64,000 nucleotides of DNA from Anaspis maculata. Taxonomy: Eukaryota > Arthropoda > Insecta > Coleoptera > Scraptiidae. This document shows positions 1 through 10,411 of the stretch, one piece after another. Every line of letters starts with the position of its first letter. Position 1 is the first letter of the stretch. Below the pieces are notes generated by a model, which made no database searches, was not told the DNA's origin, and saw only the letters and a list, made by a program, of their open reading frames with translations. A program made the translations under genes and the position numbers. The stretch spans positions 49,888,601-49,952,600 of the forward strand of contig OX421964.1 of the NCBI GenBank assembly GCA_949128115.1, read 5' to 3'.

Positions 1-27
1 AGAAGCGAGAAAATGAGGAATAGATGG

Positions 28-242
28 TATATCCCATACACCTTCTATTTCCAGTAGAATGACTTTTTGGAGCTAAAATAAAGTGACAAGCTGGAACGCT
101 GGGAGAATACGGCCGATGCCCGCTGATAGTTTCGCTCCCAAACTTAGTAGGTTCCATCAGCCGTAGTCGTAGCGCCCCAGCTTGTCGCTTTATTTTTGCT
201 CCAAAAAGTAATTTTATTGAAAAAGAAAGTGTATGGGATATA
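28..242. repeat. Short inverted-repeat (MITE-like) element
   Basis: The arms at 28-94 and 177-242 are reverse complements with scattered mismatches. The outer ends read TATATCCCATACACCTTC and, in the right arm, its complement GTGTATGGGATATA. The inner ends meet at CCAGCTTGTC around an 82 bp spacer. No target duplication is obvious and no coding capacity is seen, so the transposon superfamily is not assigned. Confidence 0.6.
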
Positions 243-395
243 GGTAGGTGCCTGGAAGTTCCAAATCAGCAAATAAAAGGTACGCCCCCTTTTTTTTAAG
301 TCTTCCCATGTTCCGATTTTTTCACTGAGAAATCTGGTCACCTTAAAGTTACTGTAATAAATGCCTACTTTCGCAGAATAGCTAATACAAAGCCG

Positions 396-506
396 AACTG
401 TTCCGAAGCGTACGCGATAGGTGCACAGAGTGCAAGTTCTAGCGACTGTTGCTATCGCCTATGGTTATCGACTATCGCTTCGAAGCGACTGTCGCCGGAA
501 CAACAC
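396..506. repeat. Possible small MITE, imperfect inverted repeat
   Basis: The ends GTTCCGAAGCG near 396 and its imperfect complement ending CCGGAAC near 505 enclose several CGATAG/CTATCG inverted motifs. The arms are short and imperfect, so this is a weak call. It lies directly upstream of the reverse transcriptase relic. Confidence 0.3.
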
Positions 507-911
507 AGAGTCCCACCCCTGGATGATATGCGTGTGGCGCGGTCGGGCGTCTTGCTCTGGTTCAACGCCAATGGATTGTGTCTGAACGCTGAGAAGACTC
601 AGGAATTAGTTTTTTCACTGCGCGACCTTGATGACGCGGATGGGCTAGATTCTGTAAGCTTTTTGGGTGTTAAGCTTGACAGAAGGTTAACGTGGGAGAA
701 CTACATTGATCAGTTAGCGGGAAAGCTGGGTAGAAATGCTTATGTGCTTCGATCTTTGAGTCGGTGTGTATCGAGGCCCACGCTTAAAGTTGCCTATTTT
801 GCTCTCTGTCAATCACTTATGAGCTATGCTCTTCCAGTTTGGGGTCATGCGGCGTCTGCGGTGAGAATATTCCGCCTGCAGCGAGGAGCTATCAGGACTG
901 TCTCTAGATTG

Positions 912-1107
912 TTTTTTTTTTCTCTCTTTTTTTTTTCTCCTTATTGGCTTTTTCTCGCCATAGGAGTTTGCCCATTTATTTATCAAGTTTACAAATTCAG
1001 AAAAGTGCAAATTTCGGACAACACAACACCCAGACTTTTCACCGGGAATCGAACCCGGGACTTCCGCGTCGCAGTAAGGCAGCCACTCGACCGCCTACGC
1101 CACGGGT
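912..1107 (-). mobile_element. tRNA-derived SINE with 13 bp target duplications
   Basis: Read on the minus strand, it begins near 1107 with a tRNA-like head. An A-box-like motif TGGCGTAGGCGG lies at 1102-1091 and an exact B box GGTTCGATTCC at 1055-1045, as in an RNA polymerase III internal promoter. A non-tRNA body of about 120 bp and an A-rich tail (T-rich on +, 911-942) follow. TGTCTCTAGATTG (899-911) and TGTCTCTGGATTG (1108-1120) flank it as 13 bp duplications with one mismatch, the signature of L1/Jockey-type target-primed insertion. It is inserted in the reverse transcriptase relic. The head is not a working tRNA: there is no matching acceptor stem. Confidence 0.85.
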
Positions 1108-1243
1108 TGTCTCTGGATTGGGCTACCGTGATGATTGTCGCGAGGCGTTAAAAGAGTGTGGGATTCTCACATTTCCTTGTCTGTACATTTTTACGAGTGT
1201 CTTTTACGTGAAAACCCATGAGCGTAATCTTGTCAGACATTTA

Positions 1244-2364
1244 GTGGAGCGAAATCGGCCTGAAAAGTCGTCGTTTTTTTTTTCAAGGTATAACAGCACC
1301 AAACCTTATAGGTTTTATATAGAATCAAATTTCACGTATGTATGGCGATTTTGGGAATGATCTTGTGGTAGGGACCTTTTTTATGGGCAAAAAACCTCAA
1401 AAATTGAAAATGAGCTGTTCAGCATTCACAACGTTATATCTCTGGATCCAGTTGGGCTATCGGTCTGTTCTTTTTTTTTAATAAAAGTACATAGAAAAAC
1501 CTTCCCAATGGTACATCATTGACTGAAAATTATTGTTCATGAACGTGTTTATTGAACAATAAACATTATATTGACCGAGAATGCAGTCCCTTTTTGACCA
1601 CGCGAAGAACTTTTTTCCTCGTAGGAATTTCAAGATACAACCTGCGAGAAAAATCGAGCCAAAACATTAAGGAAAATTTTAAAGGAAGTTTCATCCACCT
1701 AGGCCGTATAGTTTGTCAGTTATGATTTTTTTTCTGGCGCATTGAGTTGGAACGTCGCTTAGCGTGTGTTCGCATACAGTAAACCGCCGCGGCCGTGCCG
1801 CGTTCCCTGTTTGTTATGCGGTGGTTTACTGTATGCAAGCACACGCTAGGCGACGTTTCAACTCAATGCGCCAGAAAAAAATTCATAACTGACAAACTAT
1901 ACGGCCTAGATGAGTGAAACTTCCTTTAAAATTTTTCTTAATGTTTTGGCTTAATTTTTCTCGCAGGTTGTATCTAGAAATTCCTACGAGGAAAAAAGTT
2001 CTTCGCATGGTCAAAAAGGGACTGCATTCTCAGTCAATATAATGTTTATTGTTCAATAAACACGTTTATGAACAATAAATTCCAGTCAATGATGTACCAT
2101 TGGGAAGGTTTTTCCATGTACTTTTATATAAAAAAAAGAACAGACCGATAGCTCAACTGGATCCAGAAATATAACGTTGTGAATGCTGAACAGCTCATTT
2201 TCAATTTTTGAGGTTTTTTGTCCATAAAAAAGGTCCCTACCACAAGATCATTCCCAAAATCACCATACATACGTGGAATTTGATTCTCTATAAAACCTAT
2301 AAGGTTTGGTGCTGTTATACCTTCAAAAAAAAAACGACGACTTTTCAGGCCGATTTCGCTCCAC
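1244..2364. mobile_element. 1.1 kb near-perfect palindromic (foldback) element, copy 1
   Basis: The left arm (1244-1790) and right arm (1818-2364) are reverse complements with a few percent mismatches and a 27 bp spacer. The ends are GTGGAGCGAAATCGGCC and its complement. TA flanks both sides (1242-1243 and 2365-2366), consistent with Tc1/mariner-type TA target duplication. No transposase is encoded, so it is non-autonomous. A truncated second copy sits at 24007-25071. It interrupts the Jockey-like relic, so it is younger than that copy. Confidence 0.8.
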
Positions 2365-2677
2365 TAATTGTGATGTTCACAACTATCAAACCCGAAACAA
2401 TCAGTCCTACCTACAGAATTTTTATAGGCTAAAGAAGGGTCAAGGAAATTGTAAATACCAGGGAATTAAATTCTACAATAAGATTCCGCAACACTAGAAG
2501 GAATTATCTCTTCCAGATTTCAAGAAGGAGATAAAGTCGATTCTGGTCGTAAATGCTTTTTATTCATGCGCTGAGTATTTTTATTTTGCTTTCTAGATCT
2601 TTTTTCTCTGTTTCAGTGTTCATTAACGCACTAATATGTGAATTGTTTTGTATTATATCACCTTGTTCTGTTTATAT

Positions 2678-3185
2678 TGTTACGATATTTCCGCGTACGG
2701 GTTCGAATATAATTGAGACGAACTTTTAAAACACACACTGTTTATTTCTGCGTGCTACTACAATAAATGCCAACAATTATCGCTTGGAATTATGTCGCAG
2801 GTACTTCGCTTGTTGTCACTCGCTATCTAATTCATTACTGCCGCGAGCTCCCGGCTGACGCCTTATATAAGGCCTCCGAATAATGTTCCCGAAGTTTCTG
2901 TCTGCTTCCAGCAAATTCCATGAGGGTCTGGCATATGCGGTTTCTAGATCATTCCTGAATAATCGCACACGTTACCTGTATGCTTTCCATGTGTTCTGAA
3001 ATCTGCGCCTCCGCCAAAGTGGACTGATGTGCCTTGATCGAACGTTCAAGTCCCCATTGGGTTCACATACAAGAACGCTCTGGAATGCACGAGATTGCTC
3101 CAGACTCCTAAACTGCGATCTAATGGTGGAAAGATCGAGAAACATCGAGTGTTTACCTATATGTACAAGATCGCCGCTCGTAACA
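2678..3185 (-). repeat. Gypsy 3' LTR (508 bp)
   Basis: On the minus strand it starts TGTTACGAGCGGCGATC and ends ATATCGTAACA, giving the TG...CA ends with a short inverted repeat TGTTACGA/TCGTAACA. A TATA motif (TTATATAAGG, 2870-2861) and an AATAAA signal (about 2746-2740) lie in the right order for transcription start and poly(A) addition. Only one LTR is present in the window. Confidence 0.85.
2861..2870 (-). promoter_or_regulatory. TATA box inside the Gypsy LTR
   Basis: TTATATAAGG on the minus strand, about 315 bp after the LTR start, followed about 120 bp later by AATAAA. This spacing fits a U3/R boundary promoter. It would drive transcription toward lower coordinates, out of the element. 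Confidence 0.5.
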
Positions 3186-3201
3186 CTGCCCCCCTCTTAA
3201 G
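3186..3201 (-). other. Polypurine tract next to the Gypsy LTR
   Basis: The minus strand reads CTTAAGAGGGGGGCAG directly before the LTR start TGTTACGAG. A G-rich purine run at this point is the plus-strand primer of Ty3/Gypsy reverse transcription. It overlaps the last pol codons. Confidence 0.75.
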
Positions 3202-3769
3202 CCTGTTCGTCCCGAATAGGCTCATCGTTACTCCCGGAGTAACGTGCAAGGCGATCAAGGTGGACAACTTTCATCTTGGCTCTCGGGGCTCGCTGGATTC
3301 TGTACACGACGTCATTGATCCTCTTGACTACCGTGTACGGTCCTTCCCACGACGGATGGAACTTCGGAGACCTTCCCTTCTTTCGTTGCGGATTGTACAA
3401 CCAGACCAAGTCACCAGCCTGAAATCCCGTGGAGTTCGCCTTCAAGTCGTAACGGGTCTTCATTCGGTCGGTCGCGATTCGAATCCGGTTTCGAACCAAC
3501 TCGTGGATGTCACACATTCTTTGCCTCAGGTCGTCGACGTATTCGGGGATGTCTTTCGGATCATTCTCCGGCGTGCCAAATTGCAAATCGCAGGGGAGGC
3601 GAAGCTCTCGGCCAAAAAGAACACGTGCTGGTGTTTCCCCTGTGGTGTCGTGAATGGCAGCGCGATACGCCATCAGAAAAATCGGCAGATGACGATCCCA
3701 GTCTCGCTGATGCTCGTCGACGACCTTTGACAGGTGTTGCTCCATCGTCCGGTTGAACCGTTCAACCAT
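3197..3769 (-). pseudogene. Gypsy pol, integrase C-terminal part (frame-shifted from RT/RNase H)
   Basis: About 190 residues continue the integrase. DGMVERFNRTMEQHL carries the third acid (E) of the DDE catalytic triad. It is followed by a helical region with YRAAIHDTTGETP, and a GPY/F-type tail with WEGPYTVVKRINDVVYRIQ. There is no chromodomain. It overlaps the upstream frame by 8 nt and is shifted against it. The conserved stretch that should join TTP to SDGMVE has lost a few codons, so the junction looks like a small deletion and not a programmed frameshift. Confidence 0.85.
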
Positions 3770-6017
3770 TCCGTCGGACCGTGGGCGTCGTCCTGGTCTT
3801 CTGTATTCCGAGTAGAGTACAGATACCTTGGAACACGTTGGACTCGAAGTTTCGTCCCTGGTCTGAGTGTAGCTCCAGAGGTACTCCGAAGCGGCTTATC
3901 AGATTGTCCACCAGCACCCTTGCCACTGTAGAAGCCTCTTGGTTGGGCAGGGTGTACGCTTCCGGCCACTTGCTGAAGTAGTCCATGGCAACCAGGATGT
4001 ATTTGTTGCCATCTTCCGTTGTCGGGAACGGGCCAGCCACATCGATCGCGATGCGTTCAAAAGGCGCTCCAACATTGTAAGTCTTCAGCTCCCCTCGGCT
4101 GCGAGTTCTTGGTCCTTTGCTGGCCGCACAAACCTCGCACTGGCGACACCATGTTTCCACGTCGTTCCGGCAGTTCACCCAGTAGAACCGCTCGCGCACC
4201 TTGGCCAACGTTTTGTTCACACCAAGGTGCCCTCCAGTGACGCCATCGTGCATCTCCTTCAGGACCTCTCTCACTCTCTTCTTGGGAAGCACCAGTTGAA
4301 CCATCTCCTTCTTTCCATCAGGACTCTCCCAGACCCTCTTCAGCAGCCCATTCTCTATCCTCAGAGAATTCCACTGAGCCCAAAGAGCCTTGAATTCGGG
4401 TCCTTCTCCAGATATTTCGGCCCATTCCGGTCTGTCCTGGCCAAGTTCTTTCCTTTCAGCAAGCGTACCGATGGCTGGGTCCTCACGCTGCTCCTTCTTG
4501 AGCTCAGCCGTAGTCCAATTTCTCGGGGTGTCGAAAACGATTGCCTTGACTTCGACGTTCCCATTCTGCTGGTCTACCCTCTTGCAGTGCTTACAGTCTT
4601 CGTTGCATGGTCTTCGAGAAAGAGCATCCGCGTTGCCATGACTTCTTCCAGGGCGGTGTTGGACCTTGAAGTCATATTGCTGCAGTTTCTCGATCCACCG
4701 TGCCAACTGTCCCTCGGGATTCTTCAACTGCAGTAGCCATTTCAGGGCAGCGTGGTCAGTCCTCACCAAAAATTTCCGGCCATAGAGGTACTGGTGAAAG
4801 TGATCGACAGCTTTCACTATGGCCAGTAGCTCCCTACGCGTCACGCAGTAGTTCCTTTCAGGCTTGGACAACACCTTGCTGTAGTACTCCACTACTCGCT
4901 CTTGGCCCTGCTGGTGTTGTGACAGCACTGCTCCAATTCCGGTGTTGCTGGCATCAGTGTCCAAGATGTATTGTCCATGCAGTTGAGGATATGCCAGGAT
5001 GGGACTCGAACACAATGCAATCTTCAGAGTCTTGAATGAGTTTTCGCACTCCTTGGTCCACAGGAATGGCGCACGGTCTTCAGTCAGTTTGTGTAAAGGC
5101 TTAGCAATGTCAGCGAACTTTTCTACAAATCGTCTGTAGTAGGTGCATAAGCCCAAGAAACTTCTGACTTCATGCTGATTTCTCGGTCGTGGCCATTCTC
5201 GTACAGCATCCAATTTCGCTGGATCGGTTTCGATTCCTTCCGACGACACTACGTGCCCCAAAAATTTGACTTGCTTCTGGAAAAGCACGCATTTCTTTGG
5301 GTTGAGCTTGAGATGTGCACCTCGAAGACGTCGAATTACCTCCCGGAGGTTCTTCAGGTGCTCCTCGAAGGTTCGACCGATGACCATCACGTCGTCGAGG
5401 TAGACTAGGCAAGTTTTCCACGTAAGACCTCGCAAGACGCACTCCATTAGACGTTCAAACGTGGCAGGTGCGTTGCAAAGTCCAAACGGCATCACAGTAA
5501 ACTGATAAAGGCCGCTCCCAGCGGAAAACGCCGTCTTCTCTTTGTCGTCGTTGTGGAGTCCCACTTGCCAGTAACCACTCTTCAGGTCAAGCGTCGAAAA
5601 CCATCTCGATCCAGACAGCGTGCTCAAAGTGTCGTCAATCCGAGGAAGTGGATAGCTGTCTTTCTTCGTCACATCATTGAGTTTGCGGTAGTCTACGCAA
5701 AATCGTGTACTACCGTCTTTCTTCGTGACCAAAACAACCGGTGAAGACCATGGGCTCGTCGATTCTTCGATCACGCCTTCATCCAACATGTTTTTCAAGA
5801 GCTTCGACACCTCTTCTTGCTTCGCCAATGGTAGGCGCCGGGGAGCCTGTCGGATCGGTGCGGCGTTCTCAGTGTTAATCCGATGTTGGATCACGTTGGT
5901 CCTTCCGGTAGGGTTACCTTCCATGGCAAAGGCTGCAGCTTCTTCCTGGATGAATTGCGTCGCAAGCTCCTTCTCCTTGCCACTCAGATGTTTCCAGTCA
6001 GGCGAGAACATCTCCAC
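3762..6017 (-). pseudogene. Gypsy pol: reverse transcriptase, RNase H, integrase N-half
   Basis: The 751-codon open frame begins at a GTG just after a stop, so its N-terminus is truncated and is not a true start. Reverse transcriptase spans roughly residues 75-260, with FCVDYRKLN (107-114), LDLKSGYWQV (143-152) and the catalytic YLDD (206-209). RNase H spans about 345-470, with DTDASNTGIGAVLSQ and TDHAALKWLL. Integrase begins with an HHCC zinc module (HDGVTGGHL...CRQCEVC), followed by the first two core acids in IDVAGPFP and HSDQGRN. The frame then runs out at the integrase deletion, and the third acid is on the separate frame at 3197-3769. Confidence 0.92.
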
Positions 6018-7277
6018 TTAGTAGAAACTTACACCCTCGTGCGTCCTTTGATTTTCATCCTTGAAGGAGTCAAAGGTCAAGTGCTAAGAAATACTCAGAT
6101 ACATCTCCGCAAGCTGTTCCTGCAGGTGAATGGAGTACGCAGTGGCGTAACATAGAGGGAAGGTTTCGGGGTCAACCCCCCCCTCCCCTCATTGGCTATC
6201 GAATTTCCTGAAAAAATTCAAATATGGCGCTTTTTTGTTCGCTTTGCTCGCATTCTCGCATATTTTTCAGTCGTAATCCCTCCCCCCCATTGGACACTTC
6301 AAGACACTTCTAGTTACGCCACTGGGAGTAGGTATCCGGATTGATATTAGATATGTTTCAAACGAACGAGAGAGATTTGTTGTTAGTGCTCAAGTGTGTG
6401 AAGGAACTCTTGTAAGTCTTTCGATTGGTGAGTTCTGCGGGAAAGGCGGTTGAGTGTGAATTAGTCGCCCCAGATACCTATTTCAGGAAAAAACATGTGT
6501 GAAAATCTTCAGCCTTAAGCAGTGTCGCACAAAGTTGGATATTGATATATAACTGGTATGACCCCTAGGGAAGAACATAGGTATCAAAATATTTGGACTC
6601 ACACCTCTGTGTCTCCTATGATTTTGGGCTTTAAATATCTAGTCAAAAAATTCACCCAGACACCTTTCTCTAAAACTGTTTCTGTGGAAAAACCGAGGGA
6701 CAAACCAATCATTTCAACAATACAAGATGAGTCTCAAATGAAAACGGTATGTTACCTGCGGAGTGGACTCCGGTAGCCATGAAACATTTCTATTTGAAAG
6801 TGGCGTGAATAGTGCGCGCAATAAGGTGGGATTTCTCGCCTGGATCTTCAAATGAGAAACATGTAAGAATATTTTGCGATGACCACTAAAGCTGAGCATT
6901 GGTGATAGGTTCTTCTTACCATCTTCGATACAGACCCAAGTAATAAGACTGATGCGTGAACAGTTAACATTCACAGTGCCCATCCCGCAAATAGTCAATT
7001 CTCTGCAAAAAAATTGTTTTTTTTTCATTTAGATGCATCATTGTCCAAAGCTGTTTTCACAGTTTTTTAGATCTATCTTTCAGCAATTCATCCCATTGAC
7101 GAGATTCTGTTTTCAATTCCTATTACTTTTTTTACAGGGTTTTTTCTCTCCAAATTCTAATAAATTATTCATGAAGCCTGATGTATGATCTCGAAACGGT
7201 TAGCGAATTTGGCTGTGTCTAGGTACACGCTAACGTGTACGCAAAGTTAAAGATTAGGTGCACGCGAAACGTCATAA
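6018..7277. other. Non-coding stretch between Gypsy relic and TIR element copy 1
   Basis: Apart from the hAT MITE at 6140-6324 nothing is recognised. The sequence is moderately AT-rich, has no open frame longer than about 105 codons, and shows no splice-supported exon. Confidence 0.4.
6140..6324. mobile_element. hAT-type MITE, 185 bp, 8 bp target duplication
   Basis: The terminal inverted repeats are CAGTGGCGTAAC and GTTACGCCACTG. Flanking 8-mers GGAGTACG (6132-6139) and GGAGTAGG (6325-6332) differ at one base. CAG/CTG ends with an 8 bp duplication are diagnostic of hAT. There is no coding capacity. Confidence 0.85.
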
Positions 7278-8220
7278 GGCCCGTATTCATATCCCCCTTT
7301 TAGCGTTAGAAGCGGTTTTAAAGATGCGCCTCTAACATTTCCGTATTCATACGTGGTTTTAGCGCGCCTCTATCATCACTTTAAACAGGCGTCTCTAAAG
7401 TCGTCTTAAAAGGGGATGTTTAGAGACGCGTCTATTCATATGTCTCTTTTACGTGTCTTTAAGCGATTTTGGATGGTCTCACGCATGCGTCAAGTTAGAT
7501 GGGATCCAAATGTGCCAACAGGCGTGTTTTGAGTCTATTTAACCTACAAGCTGTGCCGTGTGTTCTTGGGAAGTGTGACGAAAATCACATTTTCTTTCTA
7601 AAATATTGATTTAATTGAATTAATGAAGCATGCCGCCGGAATGCAGGAAGTGCGCAATGCTCTGGATGTCCCTTTCGGTCTTACTCCTTTACTATTTACT
7701 GTACTCAAGGCGGGGACGACTTGCACAAAACAGTCGAAAGAGGTGTTCACTTGTTAAGTTAACAGATCCAGGCCGCTATTCTTGAAACTGTGGAAGGAAC
7801 TCCCTAAAAGTTTTTTGCGAGGTTTTATGCAATCCGCAGTACATCAATGTAGCAAGAGTTGCCAGCACTTCCGTTTTGCCAGGCGGAGCTGCTCGGGGTA
7901 AATCACTAGACAAAGAAAACAGATCCAGCTGGGCCGTGATTGGTGTATGTATCTACTTTCTCTATCTAGTGATCTATTCGGAGCGGCTTCCGGCGCAAAA
8001 CGAAAGCGGCTTGGGGTTCTTGCCTACCTGCGTCCACCTTCGGGTAGGTAGTTTTGAGTACATTTCACAACGTTGCCAAATCAACACACCCTTTAGTTAG
8101 ATGGGCCCTAACAGGACGTAAAAGGTGGCCTATGAATACGACCGCTTTTATCAGGTAGCCGAGCGCTTTTTGTTAGAGGCATGCTAAATGTGGCTTAAAA
8201 GTGGGATATGAATACGGGCC
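7278..8220 (+). mobile_element. TIR element family A, copy 1 (943 bp)
   Basis: The ends are GGCCCGTATTCATATCC and its complement. The body is not palindromic overall, although it contains an inner imperfect inverted repeat near 7880-8005. It is nearly identical to the copy at 10412-11354 and to the inverted copy at 8473-9561. The GGCCCGTATTCAT ends resemble PIF/Harbinger-type termini, but no transposase is present. A stretch of about 75-100 codons is open in all three copies (see findings). Confidence 0.8.
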
Positions 8221-8472
8221 ATATTGTGTGTATATGACGTCAGCTTTCAGCGTGCCCCAACTTATATTTTTAAGGTACACGCGAAATTATTGTAATGACG
8301 TTTTGCGGGCGGGCTGTCGTGTCAACAGCGAGTAGTAGATAGTCTCGACGATCGGTACCTATGATGATGAAGTGTGGACAAACGTTCACGTCGCTTTCCA
8401 AGTCTGAGACAGCTCTTGAAAGCTATGAAACAGAGAATTACGAAAAGTTGGTTATAAACGGAAGTAGTCCAG

Positions 8473-9561
8473 GGCCCGTATTCATATCCCACTTTTAAGC
8501 CACATTTAGCATGCCTCTAACAAAAAGCGCTCGGCTACCTGATAAAAGCGGTCGTATTCATAGACCACCTTTTACGTCCTGTTAGGGCCCATCTAACTAA
8601 AGGGGGTGTTGATTTGGCAACGTTGTGAAATGTACTCAAAACTACCTACCCGAAGGTAGGCATATAGGTAGGCAAGAACCCCAAGCCGCTTTCGTTTTGC
8701 GCCGGGAGCCGCTCCGGGTAGATCACTAGATAGAGAAAGTAGATACATACACCAATCACGGCCCAGCTGGATCTGTTTTCTTTGTCTAGTGATTTACCCC
8801 GAGCAGCTCCGCCTGGCAAAACGGAAGTGCTGGCAACTCTTGCCACATTGATGTACTGCGGATTGCATAAAACCTCGCATGAAACTTTCAGGGAGTTTCT
8901 TCCACAGTTTCAAGAATAGCGGCCTGGATCTGTTAACTTATCAAGTGAACACCTGTTTCGACTGTTTTGTGTAAGTCGTCCCCGTCTTGAGAACAGTAAA
9001 TAGTGAAGGAGTATGACTGAGAGCGCGCTAAGAATTTTAGCGAAGAAAAAAATCAGACATTGTGTCGGTAAACAAGTCGTAATCGAGGACAGGTCCAGCA
9101 CTCCAGCAACACCAAGATGACGCGCGGTCATGAAAAAAAAAATAGGAAGAGTTGGCGGTTTCGGGGCGGACATCCAGAGCATTGCGCATTTCCCGCATTT
9201 TGGGGGCATGCTTCATTAATTCAATTAAATCAATATTTTAGAAAGAAAATGTGATTTTCGTCAAACTTCTCAAGAACACACGGCACAGCTTGTAGGTTAA
9301 ATGGACTCAAAACACGCCTGTTGGCACATTTGGATCCCATCTAACTTGACGCATGCGTGAGACCATCCAAAGTCGCTTAAAGACACGTAAAAGAGACATA
9401 TGAATAGACGCGTCCCTAAACATCCCCTTTTAAGACGACTTTAGAGACGCCTGTTTAAAGTGATGATAGAGGCGCGCTAAAACCACGTATGAATACGGAA
9501 ATGTTAGAGGCGCATCTTTAAAACCGCTTTTAACACTAAAAGGGGGATATGAATACGGGCC
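8473..9561 (-). mobile_element. TIR element family A, copy 2 (1089 bp, inverted)
   Basis: It has the same ends as copy 1 but the opposite orientation, with about 150 bp of extra internal sequence near 9010-9165 that copies 1 and 3 lack. The uninterrupted mirror arm reads AGTCCAGGAATTTT. Here the site reads AGTCCAG, element, CAGGAATTTT, giving a 3 bp duplication CAG. Three-base duplications fit PIF/Harbinger-type transposition. Confidence 0.8.
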
Positions 9562-9655
9562 CAGGAATTTTAGATGCTAAAATCGCAAATAGCGAACAAA
9601 AATTAAACCTTGGTGGATTTTTGTATATGTTTAAGCTCAGTTAACAATGTAGTTT

Positions 9656-10153
9656 AAAGGTGGGTTCAGTCAGCTTGGTTTTAGTTTTAGTCGTAGTCGT
9701 TGTCGTAAATTTGAAAGTAGAAAGCACGCGTCATATGCGCGGCGTTCATACAGAGTTTTAGTTTTAATTTTAGTCGTAAGAATTCCGAACTTTGTCGTAT
9801 GATGCCGACTTGCAGGTTGCGTAATTACCGGTATAAGGTATGAGCATGGATAGTGATGGTAATGGATTGTATGTATCAATAAAAAAATAGCATAAGCATT
9901 TGCTTCGATTTCAGAGGAGTTGTACTTCTCATAAATGTAAGCAAATACTTATTTATGCTTTTTTTTTCGAGTTTTTATATTGATACGACCCATTATGAAC
10001 ACGGACCGTATGAAGATGAAGGTTCGCGCAGTATCATTCGAGCTCCTATTGGTCAATTCTTACGACTAAATCTTGCTGTATGAACGCTCTTCTCTGTTAC
10101 GACAACGACTAAAACTAAAACAGCGACTAAATAAGCTGACTGAACGCACCTTT
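9656..10153. mobile_element. TIR element (498 bp) inserted in the compound palindrome
   Basis: The terminal repeats are AAAGGTGGGTTCAGTCAGC and, at the right end, its complement with one mismatch. Inside are runs of TTTTAGTTTTAGTCGTAG, complemented near 10098-10125. The mirror arm lacks the whole block, so it is an insertion. The duplication is 2-4 bp of T/A and ambiguous because the termini are themselves T/A-rich. No coding capacity. Confidence 0.7.
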
Positions 10154-10411
10154 ACATACTAAAAGTCCTCAAGAATCTGGTGTGAGCTTCGGCCGTTGTG
10201 ACCTCGAGAAGAACTTTTAAGGATCAGTTTTTCGCCTTCATCTCGTGAACGATGGCACTCGGGAAAAAAGTACCTGGAAAGAAATTGTTGGAAATTGTAT
10301 TGTCTACAAGAAAGATCTTCGAATATTTCATCGCCAGTCTACTCCTTCTCCGCCAAAACACAGGAAAAGTAAAATAGTACAGATGCTTGATGCTCAAGGC
10401 TACGGGCCAAG

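Larger units (their letters stand above)
528..2497 (+). pseudogene. Jockey-like non-LTR retrotransposon reverse transcriptase, C-terminal relic
   Basis: Three blocks of one reverse transcriptase are readable. Block one (528-911) includes WFNANGLCLNAEKTQELVF, then VSFLGVKLD...LTW, then SYALPVWGHA...LQRGAIR. This is the region after the catalytic palm of Jockey/CR1-type enzymes. Block two (1121-1243) continues in frame as GYRDDCREALKECGILTFP. Block three (2368-2497) has VHNYQTRNNQ and GIKFYNKIP, the usual C-terminal motifs of this family. The SINE at 912-1107 separates blocks one and two; removing it and one 13 bp duplication restores the frame. The palindrome at 1244-2364 separates blocks two and three. 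The catalytic YxDD region, the endonuclease and ORF1 are absent, so this is a 5'-truncated dead copy. About 180 bp of AT-rich sequence follows before the Gypsy LTR. Confidence 0.85.
2678..6017 (-). mobile_element. Ty3/Gypsy LTR retrotransposon, 5'-truncated, one LTR
   Basis: The order on the minus strand is pol (6017 to 3197), a purine tract (3201-3186) and an LTR (3185 to 2678). No gag, protease, primer-binding site or second LTR is visible above 6017. A stop codon lies just before the first pol codon, and unrelated DNA with a hAT MITE begins soon after. The pol is also broken by a small deletion in integrase. The copy cannot move by itself. Confidence 0.9.

Noticed and set aside
1038..1106. 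A tRNA gene on the minus strand
   Set aside because: A and B boxes are present, but there is no complementary acceptor stem and the module continues into a SINE body with flanking duplications.
4739..5035. Plus-strand ORFs across 3.1-6.1 kb
   Set aside because: They are antisense shadows of the Gypsy pol, which has unmistakable domain motifs on the minus strand.
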